Source of the DNA: Paramyrothecium sp. XJ0827
Taxonomy: Eukaryota > Ascomycota > Sordariomycetes > Hypocreales > Stachybotryaceae
Direction of reading: 5' to 3'
DNA length: 64,000 bases
Assembly (NCBI GenBank): GCA_020881915.1
Contig: JAJFPB010000001.1
Span: 2,418,001 to 2,482,000 of the forward strand
The notes beneath the pieces were generated by a model, which worked only from the letters and a program-made list of their open reading frames with translations, was not told the origin of the DNA and did not search any database. Positions 26,881 through 39,943 of this stretch are shown here, one piece after another (position 1 is the stretch's first letter; every line of letters begins with the position of its first letter). The position numbers and the translations under genes were made by a program.

Positions 26881-27521
26881 TATATATTATATAAAAATAA
26901 GAAATATATATAGGAGATTATTAATATTTAAGTAAATTTTATATATAATTATAATATTTATAGTATTTTCTAATATATATATATATATAATAGTTATATA
27001 TAGTAGTTTTAAATTTAATTAATTCCTTTACCTATAATTTACTTTAAATTATATAGTATTTTAAATAGCTATATATTTAGATATATATATAATATAGAGA
27101 TTTATAAATATTTATATAAATCTATTATATAATTATTATATATATAAAACTTTCTAAATATATATATATATATAATATAGCTAAGTATAGTACTTTTAAA
27201 ATTAGATAATTCCTAAAGCTCTAATTCGCTCTAAACTATACTTTACTTTAAATAGCTATATATCTATTTATAGAAAATATATATAGATCTATAAATATTT
27301 ATATAAATCTATTATATAATTATTATATATATAAAGCTTTCTAAATATAGATATATTTATATAGTAGCTATATATAGTACTTTTGAAATTAGATAATTCC
27401 TGAAGCTCTAATTCGCTCTAAATTACACTTTACTTCAAATAGCTATATAGCTAGCTATAGAAAATCTATATTAAAACTAGAAAAATACTATAATAATATA
27501 GAATATAAATACTATATAATA

Positions 27522-29432
27522 TTAATTGAAATCCTCCCTTAAACTCTTAAAATCCCTATATTTCCAGCTCTTTAATAATATTAATTCCCTAACTGTATCT
27601 GGATATAATCGAGACCTTTGCTTAGTAATAATATTATTACTAGTAGAAAATATAGCCTCAATAGCAGCAGATGTAGCCGGAATTGCTAGATAATGCCTAG
27701 CTAATATAGATAATATAGGAAATCGATCAGCATATAATTTCCACCAAGCTAATATATCAGTCTATATAATAATTAGTAAAAATATAATAATAACAATATA
27801 AAATAGGGAAAAATAATATAAATAACTTACATGCTTAGGAACACATTCATCTTTAAAATATAAAGATAATTCATCACTATTATTAGTATTATCTATATAT
27901 AATTCATCTTCTAAGGCAGGCGTAGAGCCTTTTGAAGATATAGGCCTAGGACTATTATCTGCTAGTTCATCAAAAGATATAGCAGTATTAGAGGGCCCTT
28001 TAAGCCTATAAATAATATTAGTTATATATATAAATATATAATATAGGGAATTTACTTACTTATTATATTCTGCTGTAATTAGCTTAATAGCATCTGATTT
28101 AATACTAGGATAATGATATAATATTTCCCTAGGTTCAAAATGCCGTAATCGATGCCTAGGATCTAGTATAAGGGCTATTATATAGGATTTATAGCTAGTA
28201 AGACCCTTAGGGCCTCTAGCTACTAGCTTATTAGGGAAATATTTCTCTAATTTAGCTAGGCCCTTAGAAATAGAGGATCCTAAATGGGTAAAAAAGTCCC
28301 CCTATATATATATATATATATTAGTATAATAATAATAATAAGAATAAAAATAAAATAACTTACATAGTCCTTATAATTAGGATTAGTAACCATTTTAGTA
28401 CACTTTTCCTTATATCGATTTAAATCCTTATATAATAGATATATATATAAGAGACTTTCTGGAAGTGTTATATATAGCTGGCCTTGTAATATTTCTGAAG
28501 GCCTTAAAAAAACCCTAAATAGGTCGGCTAGGGCCTGGGTTTTTTCCCAGTCAATTTCAGTTAGAAATATATTTTTAAATTCCTTATTAGTAGTATTCCT
28601 ATATATATAGGAAAGAGGCTCTTTTAATTCAATAGTAGCCTCAAGCATAAAAAAGGTTGAATTCCAACGCGTTACTATATCTATATAATATTATTAGTAA
28701 TTATAATATATATATATATATATAGGGGAATTAGAAATAACTTACCTATAGGAATCCGTTGTTTTTTAGTTTCTAAGGTATTAGAATCCTTATATTTTAA
28801 AATAGCCTCTTCTAATAGTTTTCTAGGCTCTTGACTATATTTTATAAGAGATGCTATTCGACGGATTCGGCTTAGAAGATCTATATATAATAGATATTAG
28901 TAAATATATAAATATATATATATATATAATAATAATAATTATATATATATAAATAAAGGGGGAAAATATAGAAAATAATATACCTTTTAATTCTAAATCT
29001 TCTATTTCTGCTGCTGGATCTCTATTTAATTCATCTATAGTTGAATGAATATAAATAGATAAATTAGTAGCTGTTTTTTCGGATAATAAAAAATCCGATA
29101 ATATATCTTGTGCTACTAAATTAATTATATGTGCTGCACATCGAATATCGGCCTCAAAAGCTGTTGATTTTCCGGTTATATTTAAATTCGACTTATATGC
29201 TTGTAAAAAAGTATTATTATTCGTAGCATTATCTCGAGTAATACTATAATATAGTTAGTTATATATCTATATATATATTAAATAATAAAGAAATAGAAAT
29301 CTTACCTTAAAATTGTAAATTCAGTAATACTAGAATAAGGGGATAAGGCAAATAGGAATTCCTTATAAATATTAAGGCCTGTATGAGCCTCTTGAAGCTC
29401 ATTAAAACCTATATAATAGTTAGTTATATATA

Positions 29433-29464
<32 letters not shown>

Positions 29465-30715
29465 AGTAATAATAATTAATAAATAATATAATAGTAAATA
29501 ATATAATAAAATAAATAACTTACTTATAAGCTTATAATGTAGGGTAAAATTACTATCTAGGAAAATAGCAATAATTCCTAGATAGGAAGCCCCTGTATTT
29601 GAAGACCATATATCAAAGGTAAGAGAAAATGCCCCATTAGTACGAATATTATCTTCAAATTGGCTATTTAGGGCCCTAAGGCCCTTTTCGAAGGTATCAG
29701 ATAACAATAATCGTATTTTCTTCCTATTAATAATAGGGGCCTCACTAAATATATATATATATATTAGCTTATATATAATAAACCAAGTAAATAAGAATAA
29801 TTATATTAAATTAGGAGATATAGGGTAGTGGCTTAGGAATTATAGATAGGGAAGTAAAATATAATAATATAAAAATCCTTACTTACCTATTATAATAGGA
29901 TAATAGGCTTTGAAAAGCTGGCGAATCCATTATATTAAAAGAGATATTATTTTCTATAAGGAAATTTAGGACCCTATTAAGGGCTTCCTTTTCAGAAAAT
30001 CGATTTGCTATAGCTATAATATCCCTAGGGCGTTTACTAGGGGTTTGAGGTATTGTAGAGCTAGTAGCAGTAGGGCTTGATAGGTCGGCTTCTATATTAA
30101 ATTAGTATATATATAGATATATATATATATATATATATTATAGTATATAGGAATTAGAAAATAAAAAATAGTAAAAATAGAATATAACTTACTTCTTTTT
30201 CTAACTGATTCTGATTTTTTATTATAGGCAATTTCAGGGTGATTATTTTGATAATGCCTAGCTAGATTTGAATGTACTGAATTTAATTTCCTAGCCTTAT
30301 AAGTAGCTTGAAAATTACATCTAAATATATATATATATTAGTATTATATTATTAAATATAAATATTAATAAATAACTTATATAGTATATTTACATAGGAC
30401 CTCTCTTTCCTTATTATTATTATAAGGTAAAAGAGCCCTAGTAAATAGGTTATTTGTAAATATATATGCTGATGTAGGTGGTAGTTGAAATTTTGGGTCA
30501 AAATAGGCGGCTATTGCAGCTGCATCGCTACTAGTAGTAGATGTAGGGGCCCTAGGGGTCTCAGGGGCCCTAGGGGTCTCTTCTAGGTCCCTACTAGAAT
30601 TAAATTCTATAAGGGAAATAGTTGAGGCCTCTATAGGGTCTGTAATTAACTGGGTATCAGGCATAGAGGCCTCAGAGCCACTAATAGATTGAAGGTCGTC
30701 CGAATAGTTAGACAT
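27522..30715 (-). CDS. hAT-family transposase, 11 exons, open throughout
   Basis: DNA-cutting enzyme that would move this element. My exons (high to low): 30,715-30,381; 30,320-30,193; 30,091-29,887; 29,744-29,524; 29,408-29,306; 29,243-28,984; 28,880-28,746; 28,680-28,364; 28,301-28,060; 28,005-27,831; 27,761-27,522. They sum to 2,361 nt, and every junction keeps frame (786 aa, no stop). Residues about 108-139 form a BED-type finger (C113, H134, H139), but the first zinc Cys is Tyr at 110. The hAT catalytic acids fit D267 (FDIWSS), D335 (ITRDNA) and E742 (in SAAIEAIFS). CAAHIINL, RWNSTFF and the C-terminal dimerisation block with WWKLYADRFP are also present. Introns are 54-142 nt, most ending in (TA)nG. 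Donor 1 reads ATAAGT where the others read GTAAGT, GTAAGA or GTATAT. Together with Tyr110 this suggests two RIP hits that may disable it. Confidence 0.93.
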
Positions 30716-31579
30716 ATTGAATATATATATATATATAGATATATATATAGAAAATAGGGTTATTATAATAGATAGATAGTAGTAGGGTAAATAGATAGTT
30801 GCTTGTTAAAGAAGAATAGGATTTTAAGAGGGAAATTGAGTCTTCCTTTATAGAAATTTCCTTCCTACTAATTCCTAGGAATTCCTTTATCTTCAAAAAT
30901 CAAGAATTTCCTATTTCTAAGCATTAGAAATCAATTCCTTCCTATTTTATCTGCCGGCATTTTTAGCTGCCTTGGCATTGATAAGGAATTTGGATTTATC
31001 CTATAGTAGATTATATAGTTATTATAGCTAATGCGGGCACCAATAGAAATCCCTATGTAAATGTAGCTAGTTATGTAGCTAGAACCGGATATTGACCGAA
31101 TGTAGATCTTTTCCTAATTAGGAAATTATATATATTTATATAGTATAAAGGTTAAATATAATTATATATATTTTTATATATTTTTAACTACTATAATAAG
31201 CTAGTTATATAGCTATTTAAACTAAAGTGTAGTTTAGAGCGAATTAGAGCTTTAGGAATTATCTAATTTCAAAAGTACTATATATAGCTACTATATAAAT
31301 ATATCTATATTTAGAAAGTTTTATATATATAATAATTATATAATAGATTTATATAAATATTTATAAATCTCTATATTATATATATATCTAAGTATATAGC
31401 TATTTAAAATACTATATAATTTAAAGTAAATTATAGATTAAGGAATTAATTAAATTTAAAACTACTATATATAATAATTATATATATATATATATTAGAA
31501 AATACTATAAATATTATAATTATATATAAAATTTACTTTAATATTTATAATCTTCTATATATATATTTTATTTTATATA

Positions 31580-31765
31580 ATATATAATAACCTAAAATAG
31601 GTTAACCTGAAATAGGTTAAACCTGAAATAGGTTAACCTGAAATAGGTTAACCTGAAATAGGTTAACCTGAAATAGGTTAAACCTGATTTAGGTTAACCT
31701 GAAATAGGTTAAACCTGATTCAGGTTAACCTAAATTAGGTTATAGGTTAATAGGTTAACCTGTTT
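31580..31765 (+). repeat. Right subterminal array of GGTTAACC boxes
   Basis: About eleven to thirteen units of 15-16 bp with consensus GGTTAACCTGAAATA and GGTTAAACC variants lead up to the right terminal repeat. Because the core is palindromic, orientation is set only by the spacer, which here reads the same way (TGAAATA) as in the left array. Confidence 0.9.
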
Positions 31766-31783
31766 CCCAAGTCTGGTTATAAC

Positions 31784-33440
31784 TAGGCTTACTATATATA
31801 CTATATTACTATTAGATTAGCTACCCCAATCTTCTTTAATTACCTTACCTTAATAATTTAGTTACTATTTATATATTTATATTTATTTAATTAATTAATA
31901 TCTAATCTTCTCCTATAGTTATTATTTCTTTATTATATAGGTATTTCTTTTTTTTTCTTTAGTACTAGCTTAGTATCTTATTTATTTTTTAAAGATTATA
32001 AACCTTAGCTTCAAGTAAAGCTATTTTATATTAATTTATAAATAAACTCTTAGAGAATAAGTTTAGAGCCTTCATAATTAATATTAAAGAGCTACTTTTA
32101 TATTTTCTAATTTATTTTTAATATATTTAAATTAAGATTTAGTTTCCTTAATTATTTTTAGGGTCCTTAAAGTCTAAGAAGTAAGTAATTTAGGCTTATT
32201 AATAGTAGGTATTAGAGTTTATAATTAAATATTAAGCTTTAAAATTATATAATTTATATCTAAAGAAGTAAATCTAGTGCCCTTAAAGCCTCCCTAAATA
32301 TTTAATTTAATTATAGTAATCTAATATATAATATAAAAAGTAAAAAAGAACTTAGTCTTAGAAATATATATTATAAAGTATTTAATTAAATACTTTATTT
32401 TTTAATTATAAATCTTCTTAAGTAACTTAAAGTAATCTATATTTAGTAATTAAAGTAAATAAAATAAATAAAGTAATATATAAAGTATAATAATCTTATT
32501 ATTCTTATAGAAATCCTTAAATATAATTAAATAGTAGCTCTTATATCTATTAAGAATTAAGAAGTAATAAGAACTATTTAATTAATTAATTATATATTAA
32601 TTAAAGTACTTTAGTTACTTAAGATCTATTTTATTATTAATTTAGCTATTTTTAGTAATTATAATAGCTTAATTAGCTAAAAGATTACTTTTATAATATT
32701 AGCTTAAGAAATAATATTAGCCTATAATAATAATAAATAGTAGTAGTATTTACTCTTTAGTATTAATTAATTTAATTACTATAATTTATTTATAGTTCCT
32801 AAATTAGATCTTTTTAGGGTTTATATATCTCTTTATATTTATAATAACTATACTATTTATAATAATACTTATTATAAAACTAGTCTTATTAAAGTTATAT
32901 TAATTATTTAATCTAATACTATACTTTATAATTATATTCTTTATAAATAAGAACTATATATTTATTATAATTAGATCTTTATATTTAGTTCTCTAGTAAT
33001 TATACTTATAAAAGAAATATATTTTAAGCTCTAATTATTACTTAATAAAATTTAAGGCCTAATATAACTTAATAGAAGGTATTTCTTACTTAGTAAGTAG
33101 TTAATTAGCTATATCTTTAATACTATAAAGCTAAGAAGAAAATCCTTATATATCTAGATTAAGAATATATTAAATTATTATTTATTTCTTAAGATTAAAT
33201 AATTTATATAAATTAGGTATAATATTATATTAAGATTATTTATCTTACTTATAATTATATAAGGTACTAAATAGAACCTTATAGATCTAAATAGTATATT
33301 ATAGGCTTAATTTTAGATTTCTTTAAAGAGCCTAAAGTATAAGAATAATATTAGCCTCTTAAATTAAGTTTATTATAGCTAGTTATAGTAAATTATTTAA
33401 TTAATTAATTAAGATATAAAATAAGGGATTTTTAATTGCT
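31784..33440 (-). pseudogene. Fot1/pogo transposase relic (DDE_1 type)
   Basis: In minus-strand frames I can follow decayed equivalents of the Fot1 blocks in order: EIPSIKLY, then YKYNY and FNKTSFI (family YNFDETGF), then IIVIKLINTKE (family WVTVIQGVNSQG), then YYFLILNRYKSYY (family YRLLILDGHESH), then FKDFYKNNKIIILY (family CKDNKIITLCMP). Both D-to-N changes at catalytic positions (DET to NKT, DGH to NRY) are RIP-type. Stops are frequent. Confidence 0.8.
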
Positions 33441-33524
33441 TTATTATATTAATTGCTTCGTTATATATGTACATTAACTAATTTTTAGTTATTATTTAAT
33501 TAGTTAACTAAATTCCCAAGCCTG

Positions 33525-34221
33525 GATATATATAGCTATATATATAGCTAGGAACTAGGGAATTCATTTATTTATTATATTTAGCTGTAATTAGCTTTAT
33601 AATATCCGATTTAATATTCGAATAATAGGCTAAGAGGCCAGGCTCTATAAATTGCCGTAATCGATGCCGGGGATCTAATATAAGGGCTATTAAATAGGCC
33701 TTATAACTAGCTAGGCCCCTAGGGCCCCTAGTAAGCTTATTAGGGAAATATTTCTCTAGTTTATCTAGGCCCTTAGTAATAGAAGACCCTAGATAACTAT
33801 AGAAATTCCCCTATATATAAGTTAGTAAATTATATATATAAATATAATAATAATAATAATATAGTAAATAACTTACATATTCCTTATAACTAGGATTACT
33901 AGTATAGCTAGTATATTTAACCTAATATTTATTTAAATCCTTATATAGTCGATATATATATAAGAGACTTTTAGGAAGTGTTATATATAGCTGACCCTAT
34001 AGCTGAATTGAAGGCCTTAGGAAGACCTTAAATAGGGCTGCTAGGGCCTCAGTTTTAGCCCAATTGAGGTCAGAAAGGAAGATATTTTTAAATTCCTTAT
34101 TAGCTATATTCCTATATATATAAGATAGGGGCTCTTTTAATTCTATAGTTGCCTTAAGTATATAAAAAGTTGAATTCCAATGAGTTATAGTATCTAGATA
34201 TATAATAGTTAGTTATATATA

Positions 34222-34253
<32 letters not shown>

Positions 34254-36650
34254 AGGAAATAATATAATATAACTAACCTATAGGAATTCGACGTTTTTCT
34301 GTGGCTAAGGTACCAGAGGCCTTATATTTTATAATTGCCTCATCTAATAGCTTTCGATTCTTATTAGTATATTTAATTAATAAGGAAATTTAACAAATTC
34401 GATTTATTAGATCTATATTATATATATATTAGTATTAGATATATATAAAAGAGGGGAATTATAGTACGTACTTCCAAATTCGGTATTTTGACCTTCTAGA
34501 TCGGGTCCAGCTGCCTCGGTATTTCTATCTATAGAATCCATATTTAAATAAATATATATAGATAAATTAGATGCCTTGGAATCGGATAATAGAAAATCTA
34601 ATAATATATCTTGCGCTACTAAATTAATAATATACGCTATATATTAAATATTGGCTTAAATAGCTAAATTAGGGCCTAGATTTAACTTATAAGCCCCCAT
34701 AAAGGTATTATTATTTGAGGCATTATCTCTAGTAATACTATAATATAGTTAGTTATATATAAATAATAGTAATAAATAGATATATATATAATATAGATAT
34801 ATATATATAGAAATATAGGGTATTTACCTTGAGATAGTATATTATGTAATACTAGGGTATTCCTTTAGGGCCTCTAGGAATTCCTTATATATATTAAGGC
34901 CTGTATGAGCCTCTTGTAATTTATTAAAGCCTATATAATATATAATAATTAGTAATAATAATAATAATAATAATATATATATATATATTAGGAAAGGGAA
35001 AATAGAAATAACTTACTAATAAGCTTATATTATGGGGAAAAATTACTATCTAGGAAAATAGTAATAATTCCTAGGTAGGAGGCCCCTATATTAGAAGACT
35101 ATATATTAAATGTAAGGGAAAAATTCCCCCTGTTCGAATATTATCTTTAAATTGGCTATTTATAGCTATAAGACCTAATTTAAAGGTCTCTACTAATAAT
35201 AGCTATATTTTCTTCCTATATATAATAGGGGCCTCACTATATATATATTAGCTTATATATAATAAACTAAGTAAATAAGAATAATTATAGTAATTTAGGA
35301 GATATAGGGTAGTAACTTAGAAAGGAATTATATATAGGGAAGTATATATATAATTAATATAAAAATCCTTACTTACCTATTATAATAGGATAATAGGCTT
35401 TGAAAAGCTGGCGAATCTATAATATTAAAAGAGATATTATTCTCTATTAGGAAATTTAGGACCTTATAAAGGGCTTCCTTTTCCGAAAATCAATTAGCTA
35501 TAGCTATAAGGCCCCTAGAGCGTTTACTAGGGGTCTAAGGCATATAAGAACTAGTAGCTATAGGGCTTAAAAAGTCGGCTTCTATAATATAAGAAGTTAA
35601 TATAATATAATATAATATATATAGGAAAATAACTTACTTCTTTTTCTAGTTAATTCTAACTACTTATTATAAGTAATATTAAAATGCTTTTTTTATAGTG
35701 CCTTACTAGGTTCGATTAGGTACCTTTTAGCTTACTAGCTTTATAAGTAGCCTTAAAATTATACCTAAATAAATATATTAGTATTTATATTATAATTAAA
35801 TAATAAATAATAAAATATAACTTATATAGTATATTAATATTTAATTTCCTATTCCTTAGAGGCCCTATAAGGTAATAAGGCCCTAATAAAGAGATTATTT
35901 ATAAATATATAAGCCATAGTAGGCCCTAGTTGATATTTAGGGTTAAAAAAGGTAGCCACTGGGCTACTAGGGGTATCCGAGCTTCTAATAGATTCTGAGG
36001 GCCTATTAGAGGCCTCTTCTAAATCTATAGTAGAATTATAATCTACTATAGATATATTAGAGGCCTCTATAGTATCTGCAGGCAGCTACATATTAGGTAG
36101 GGAAATAGGGGAGCCCTTAGAGGTACTAAGAGGCTCCATATTATCCGAATAGTTAGATATTATAAATAGAGATATATATATATATATAAAAAGCTAGTTA
36201 TAATAGATAGATAGTAGTGAATAGGTTACTAGATAATTCTATAGTAAAAATAGAATTTTAAGGAAGAAAATAGATATTCTTTTATAGAAATTAATCTCCT
36301 ACTAATTCCTAGAGATTCTTTTCTCTTCTAGAATCTAAGTTTCCTTATTTCTAAGTATTTTTAAGTATTAGAAATTAATTTCTAAGTATTAAAAATTAAT
36401 ATCTATTAAATAGGAAGAGATTTATAGATTATATAACTACCTGCAGCTAGTAATTAAATTTTATATAGAAAATCTATCTACTGGTCTTAGTAGCTAAAAA
36501 TCCCCTGCTATTATTATAGTAATTATAGTTAGAAGTTACCTAAGTCTATAGATCCTTTCCTAACTAGAAAAGAGTATATATTAAGATATATGATAGGTAT
36601 ATTATTAGTATATAGATTATTTCCTAATTAGGAAATTATATATATTATTA
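33525..36650 (-). mobile_element. hAT element relic (copy C, second subfamily)
   Basis: Minus-strand transposase from a RIP-altered start near 36,157 (ISNYSDN, ATG changed to ATA) to a middle/C-terminal exon near 33,560. It lacks the last two exons, being cut where the small element ends at 33,524. Sequence and intron positions follow the complete hAT, but it differs at many non-RIP positions and matches the fragment at 240-1,450, so it defines a second subfamily. Numerous stops. The region 36,170-36,650 is the upstream part. Confidence 0.8.
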
Positions 36651-39600
36651 AAATATAAACTATATTATAGCTTTAGATTATTTTCTAGATTTTTCTATAT
36701 TTTATATATAATATTATAGCTTATATTAGATATTAGTATCTCTTAAGCTCTAATTTCTAACTTTAGAGACCTTTAGAGATTTCTATATTAAATATATATA
36801 TTCTAGGGTCTAGGGTAGTTAATATAAGCTTTATAAAGTACTATATAGTAAATAACTATCTTATAAAGTAAAAAATATATTTTCTTATAACTAAATAAAA
36901 ATAAAAATATATTATTATAAAAGTAAAATATTAAATATATATTAAATAAATAGTAATAAATAAAGATATTACCTTATATAAAAAAGCTTTTAAATTAATA
37001 TAAAAGAATTTAAAAAATAATTTAAATTTAAATTTATATATTTTAATAATAACTAATAACTATTTATAAAAATAAATATATTAAAGAAATAAGACTATAG
37101 TATAATTTTATTCTATTACTATAGAAATTATAATTCTTAATAATTAATAAAATTACTTAATAAAACTCTTATTAATTATATAGGCTTCTAAAGTAAACTA
37201 CTAAATCTATTAAAAAAGAAATATTAATTAATAAAACTGAATATTATATATTTAATATAGATTATTTAGAAAAATAGATCTCTATTTTATTGTACTACCT
37301 TTAAGGCTATAATCCTTATAAATTACTTAGTAATAGGCTCTATTATATAATAATAATTAATATTAATATTTAATATTATTAAATATATAATTACCTTATA
37401 ACTATAAGTAACTTCTTATTATAGTACCCTCTTTAGATTATTTAAATTTTAAGCTATTTTAATATATTACCTAATATACTATTTTATTTTCTATATATAA
37501 CCAATAATAAGAAATAATTTCTTATAAAGAATAATAATATACTTAATAATATCTCTAGTTCTATAGATTTAATATTATTTATTATCTCTAAGATAGCTAT
37601 TATAATAGATTTCTATAATAATATTATTATAAATTATATTAATAATATTAAATATATAAAGGTTTTATTTTAACTAAGGAAGTACTTACTAATAATAGTA
37701 ATTAAGAATAGTATATTTATATATAAAAGCCTATATTTTATTATAAAAGGTAGCTTATTATTTTATATTATATCTAATAGTACCTACTACTTATATATTC
37801 TTTATAATTATATTAAAATAATAATTAGTTTTATTTATAATTCTTAGTATTTTAATAAAAAATTAAGATATAAGTTAAATAGCTTTATATTTACTAATAT
37901 ATTATTATAAATTAAATCTTATATTTAATATTATTAATATACTATAGCTTAATAGTTATAGTAATAATTATATAATAATCTATAATTAATAATACTAAAG
38001 TTTATTTCTTTTAAAATCTAATTCCTAGATTTTATTATTAGTATTTTTATTATATTTATTATTAGAAATATCTTTTATTAATTTAAATTTAAGAAATATA
38101 ACTTAATATTTATAAATATCTATTAGTTATTTAAGAAATAAGCCCTTATTTTAATTTATATTATATATAGTACTAAGAAATAAATATAAATACTTTTAAA
38201 ATTTTAATTATTAATTAATTAAGATCTATTTTAAGCTTTAATTATTAATTATAATAAGAAGTAAATAAATAACTTCTAATAAAAACTTTTTAAATTCTTA
38301 GAAATATAATTAATTTTTATTATAATTTAATATTTTATATATAATAATTAAATAAAATTTATAAATTAAATAATTAAAACTACCTTAAGATATTTTTTCT
38401 TTATAAATATTAAGAATTATTAGCTATTAGTACTACTAATAATATAATCTTTATTTAATAATATATATATAATTTTCTTATAATATATACTAAATAAAGT
38501 AGTTTTTAGTTTTTAATCTTAAATATTTCTAATAATTTTAAAGAACTAGCTTTAATCCTTATTAAAGAAATCTATTACTATTAATTATTTATATTTATAT
38601 TAGATATATTAATAGAAGACTTAATTATATATTAAATTTATAGTAATTAAATATAAATATATATTTAATATTAAATATTAAATATTAAATATTATAAAGG
38701 GTAATTTAGTTTTTTTTAAGCTTTATTATAATTACTTTATATCTAAGTAATTTAAGAAATATAATATTTAGAAAGTTAACTCTCTATAGATTACTAATAA
38801 AATTAAATAATATACTTTTAAATTTAATTTCCTAATTTATTAGAAAATCTACTTTATTATCTCTATTATTTAATTAAAATTAGCCCCTTTTAATCTAGAT
38901 CTCTATAGTTATTTATTATAGAATAGTATATTATTTATTTATATAAAGAAAGATAATAATAAGTAAAAGTTATATAAAATTAAAGCCCTTTTCATTTAAT
39001 AAATTAATTAGAATTATAAATAATACCTAATTAAGTAGAAGAACTATATAAATATCTAGAATAAGTAATATAATAAAGATCTACTTATAATTAATATAAT
39101 TAATTTAATTAAGGATTTTAATTTAAAGATCTTTAAGAAAAAAAATAAGATTTAATAATTTATTTTATTATATATTAATTAATTACTAGGCTAATTTATA
39201 TTAATTATTAATAAAGAAAATAATAAAGTATTACCTAATAATATATTTAATAAAGTATAAATAATAAATATATACTCTTAGTATTTTACTAATTCTTTCT
39301 TAATCTTATATTATTATTAGAAGTTAGTTTAAATTAATATATTATAATTTATTTCTTTTAATTTAAATTATTATAAGTCTTCTAAAAATATAATTACCTT
39401 AAGGTAATAAAAATACTTATATAAATACTAATTAAATTTATAAATAATTAATTAAGTTCTTCTATAATTACTTATATAATTAATAATAGCTTTTTATTAC
39501 CTATTATTATCTTAGAAAATTAATATTAAATTAAAGCTAAAAATTATAAATCTTAAGATTATTAATTAGTAGTAAAGTATATAATTAATATTTATAATTT

Positions 39601-39828
39601 TATTCCTAAATATCTATTTATTAAAATAAATTAGAAATTAGTTATTCTTATTTATAATAGTAACTATATATAAATATAGTTTATTTAAAATTACTTTAGA
39701 GATTATAAGCTATTAAAAGCTATTAAAAGTAATAATAGTTATATATAAATAAAATATATTATAATATAAATTTATTTAAAAATATACTAAGATCTTATTA
39801 ACTTCTAATAAAAATATAATACTTATAG
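36650..39828. other. A/T-rich decayed repeats, no identifiable element
   Basis: All frames are broken and composition is extreme. The piece 36,690-36,830 recurs inverted at about 8,560-8,830 (shared block 'aagctctaatttctaacttt'), so at least the left part is dispersed repeat. I see no protein motif that I trust in 37,000-39,800. Confidence 0.5.
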
Positions 39829-39943
39829 TAGGCTTGGGAAGGTTAGTTAACTAATAATTAATTAAGTAAAAATAGGTTAAACCAAAAATAGGTTAACTAA
39901 ATATAGGTTATTAGTTAATTAATTAACTAGTTTCCTAAGCCTA
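39829..39943. mobile_element. Very short hAT-type element, 115 bp
   Basis: Ends are TAGGCTTGGGAAGG and TTTCCTAAGCCTA, RIP-altered from CAGG and CCTG. The exact 8-bp duplication ACTTATAG lies at 39,821-39,828 and 39,944-39,951. Little remains between the ends except GGTTAAACC/GTTAACTA boxes, so this may approach the minimum mobilised length of the family. A right-half copy of the same element lies at 51,259-51,311. Confidence 0.9.

Larger units (their letters stand above)
26677..31775 (-). mobile_element. Complete autonomous-type hAT transposon, 5,099 bp
   Basis: An exact 8-bp target duplication GTTATAAC flanks it (26,669-26,676 and 31,776-31,783). Terminal inverted repeats are imperfect: CAGGGTTGGCAAGGC at the left and CAGACTTGGGAAACAGG at the right read inward. 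Each end has an array of GGTTAACC boxes, then diverged 180-190-bp subterminal repeats, then the single transposase gene. It is far less RIP-altered than all other transposons here except the LTR element at 48,713. It is inserted in a decayed Fot1-like element, so it is the youngest layer of this nest. Confidence 0.97.
26511..33470 (-). mobile_element. Fot1/pogo (Tc1/mariner) element relic, interrupted by the complete hAT
   Basis: Inverted ends are visible: 'aagcaattaatataataaag' near 26,525 and its complement near 33,440, each with AAGCAATTAA-like direct repeats. After removal of the hAT (26,677-31,775 plus one duplication) about 1.9 kb remain, the usual size of this group. The right part codes a decayed DDE transposase on the minus strand. 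It is heavily RIP-altered, unlike the hAT inside it, so the hAT arrived later. Confidence 0.75.
26452..33524. mobile_element. Small hAT-type element (TTAGTTAACTAA family) split by a Fot1-like element
   Basis: Left part about 26,452-26,510 begins GGGAATAAAAATTAGTTAAC, with the first bases of the terminal repeat apparently deleted. The right part, about 33,475-33,524, ends ATTCCCAAGCCTG. Both carry TTAGTTAACTAA palindromes. Everything between is a Fot1-like element, itself split by the complete hAT. The expected right duplication GATATATA follows at 33,525, and the left flank ends in TATATA. Confidence 0.6.
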
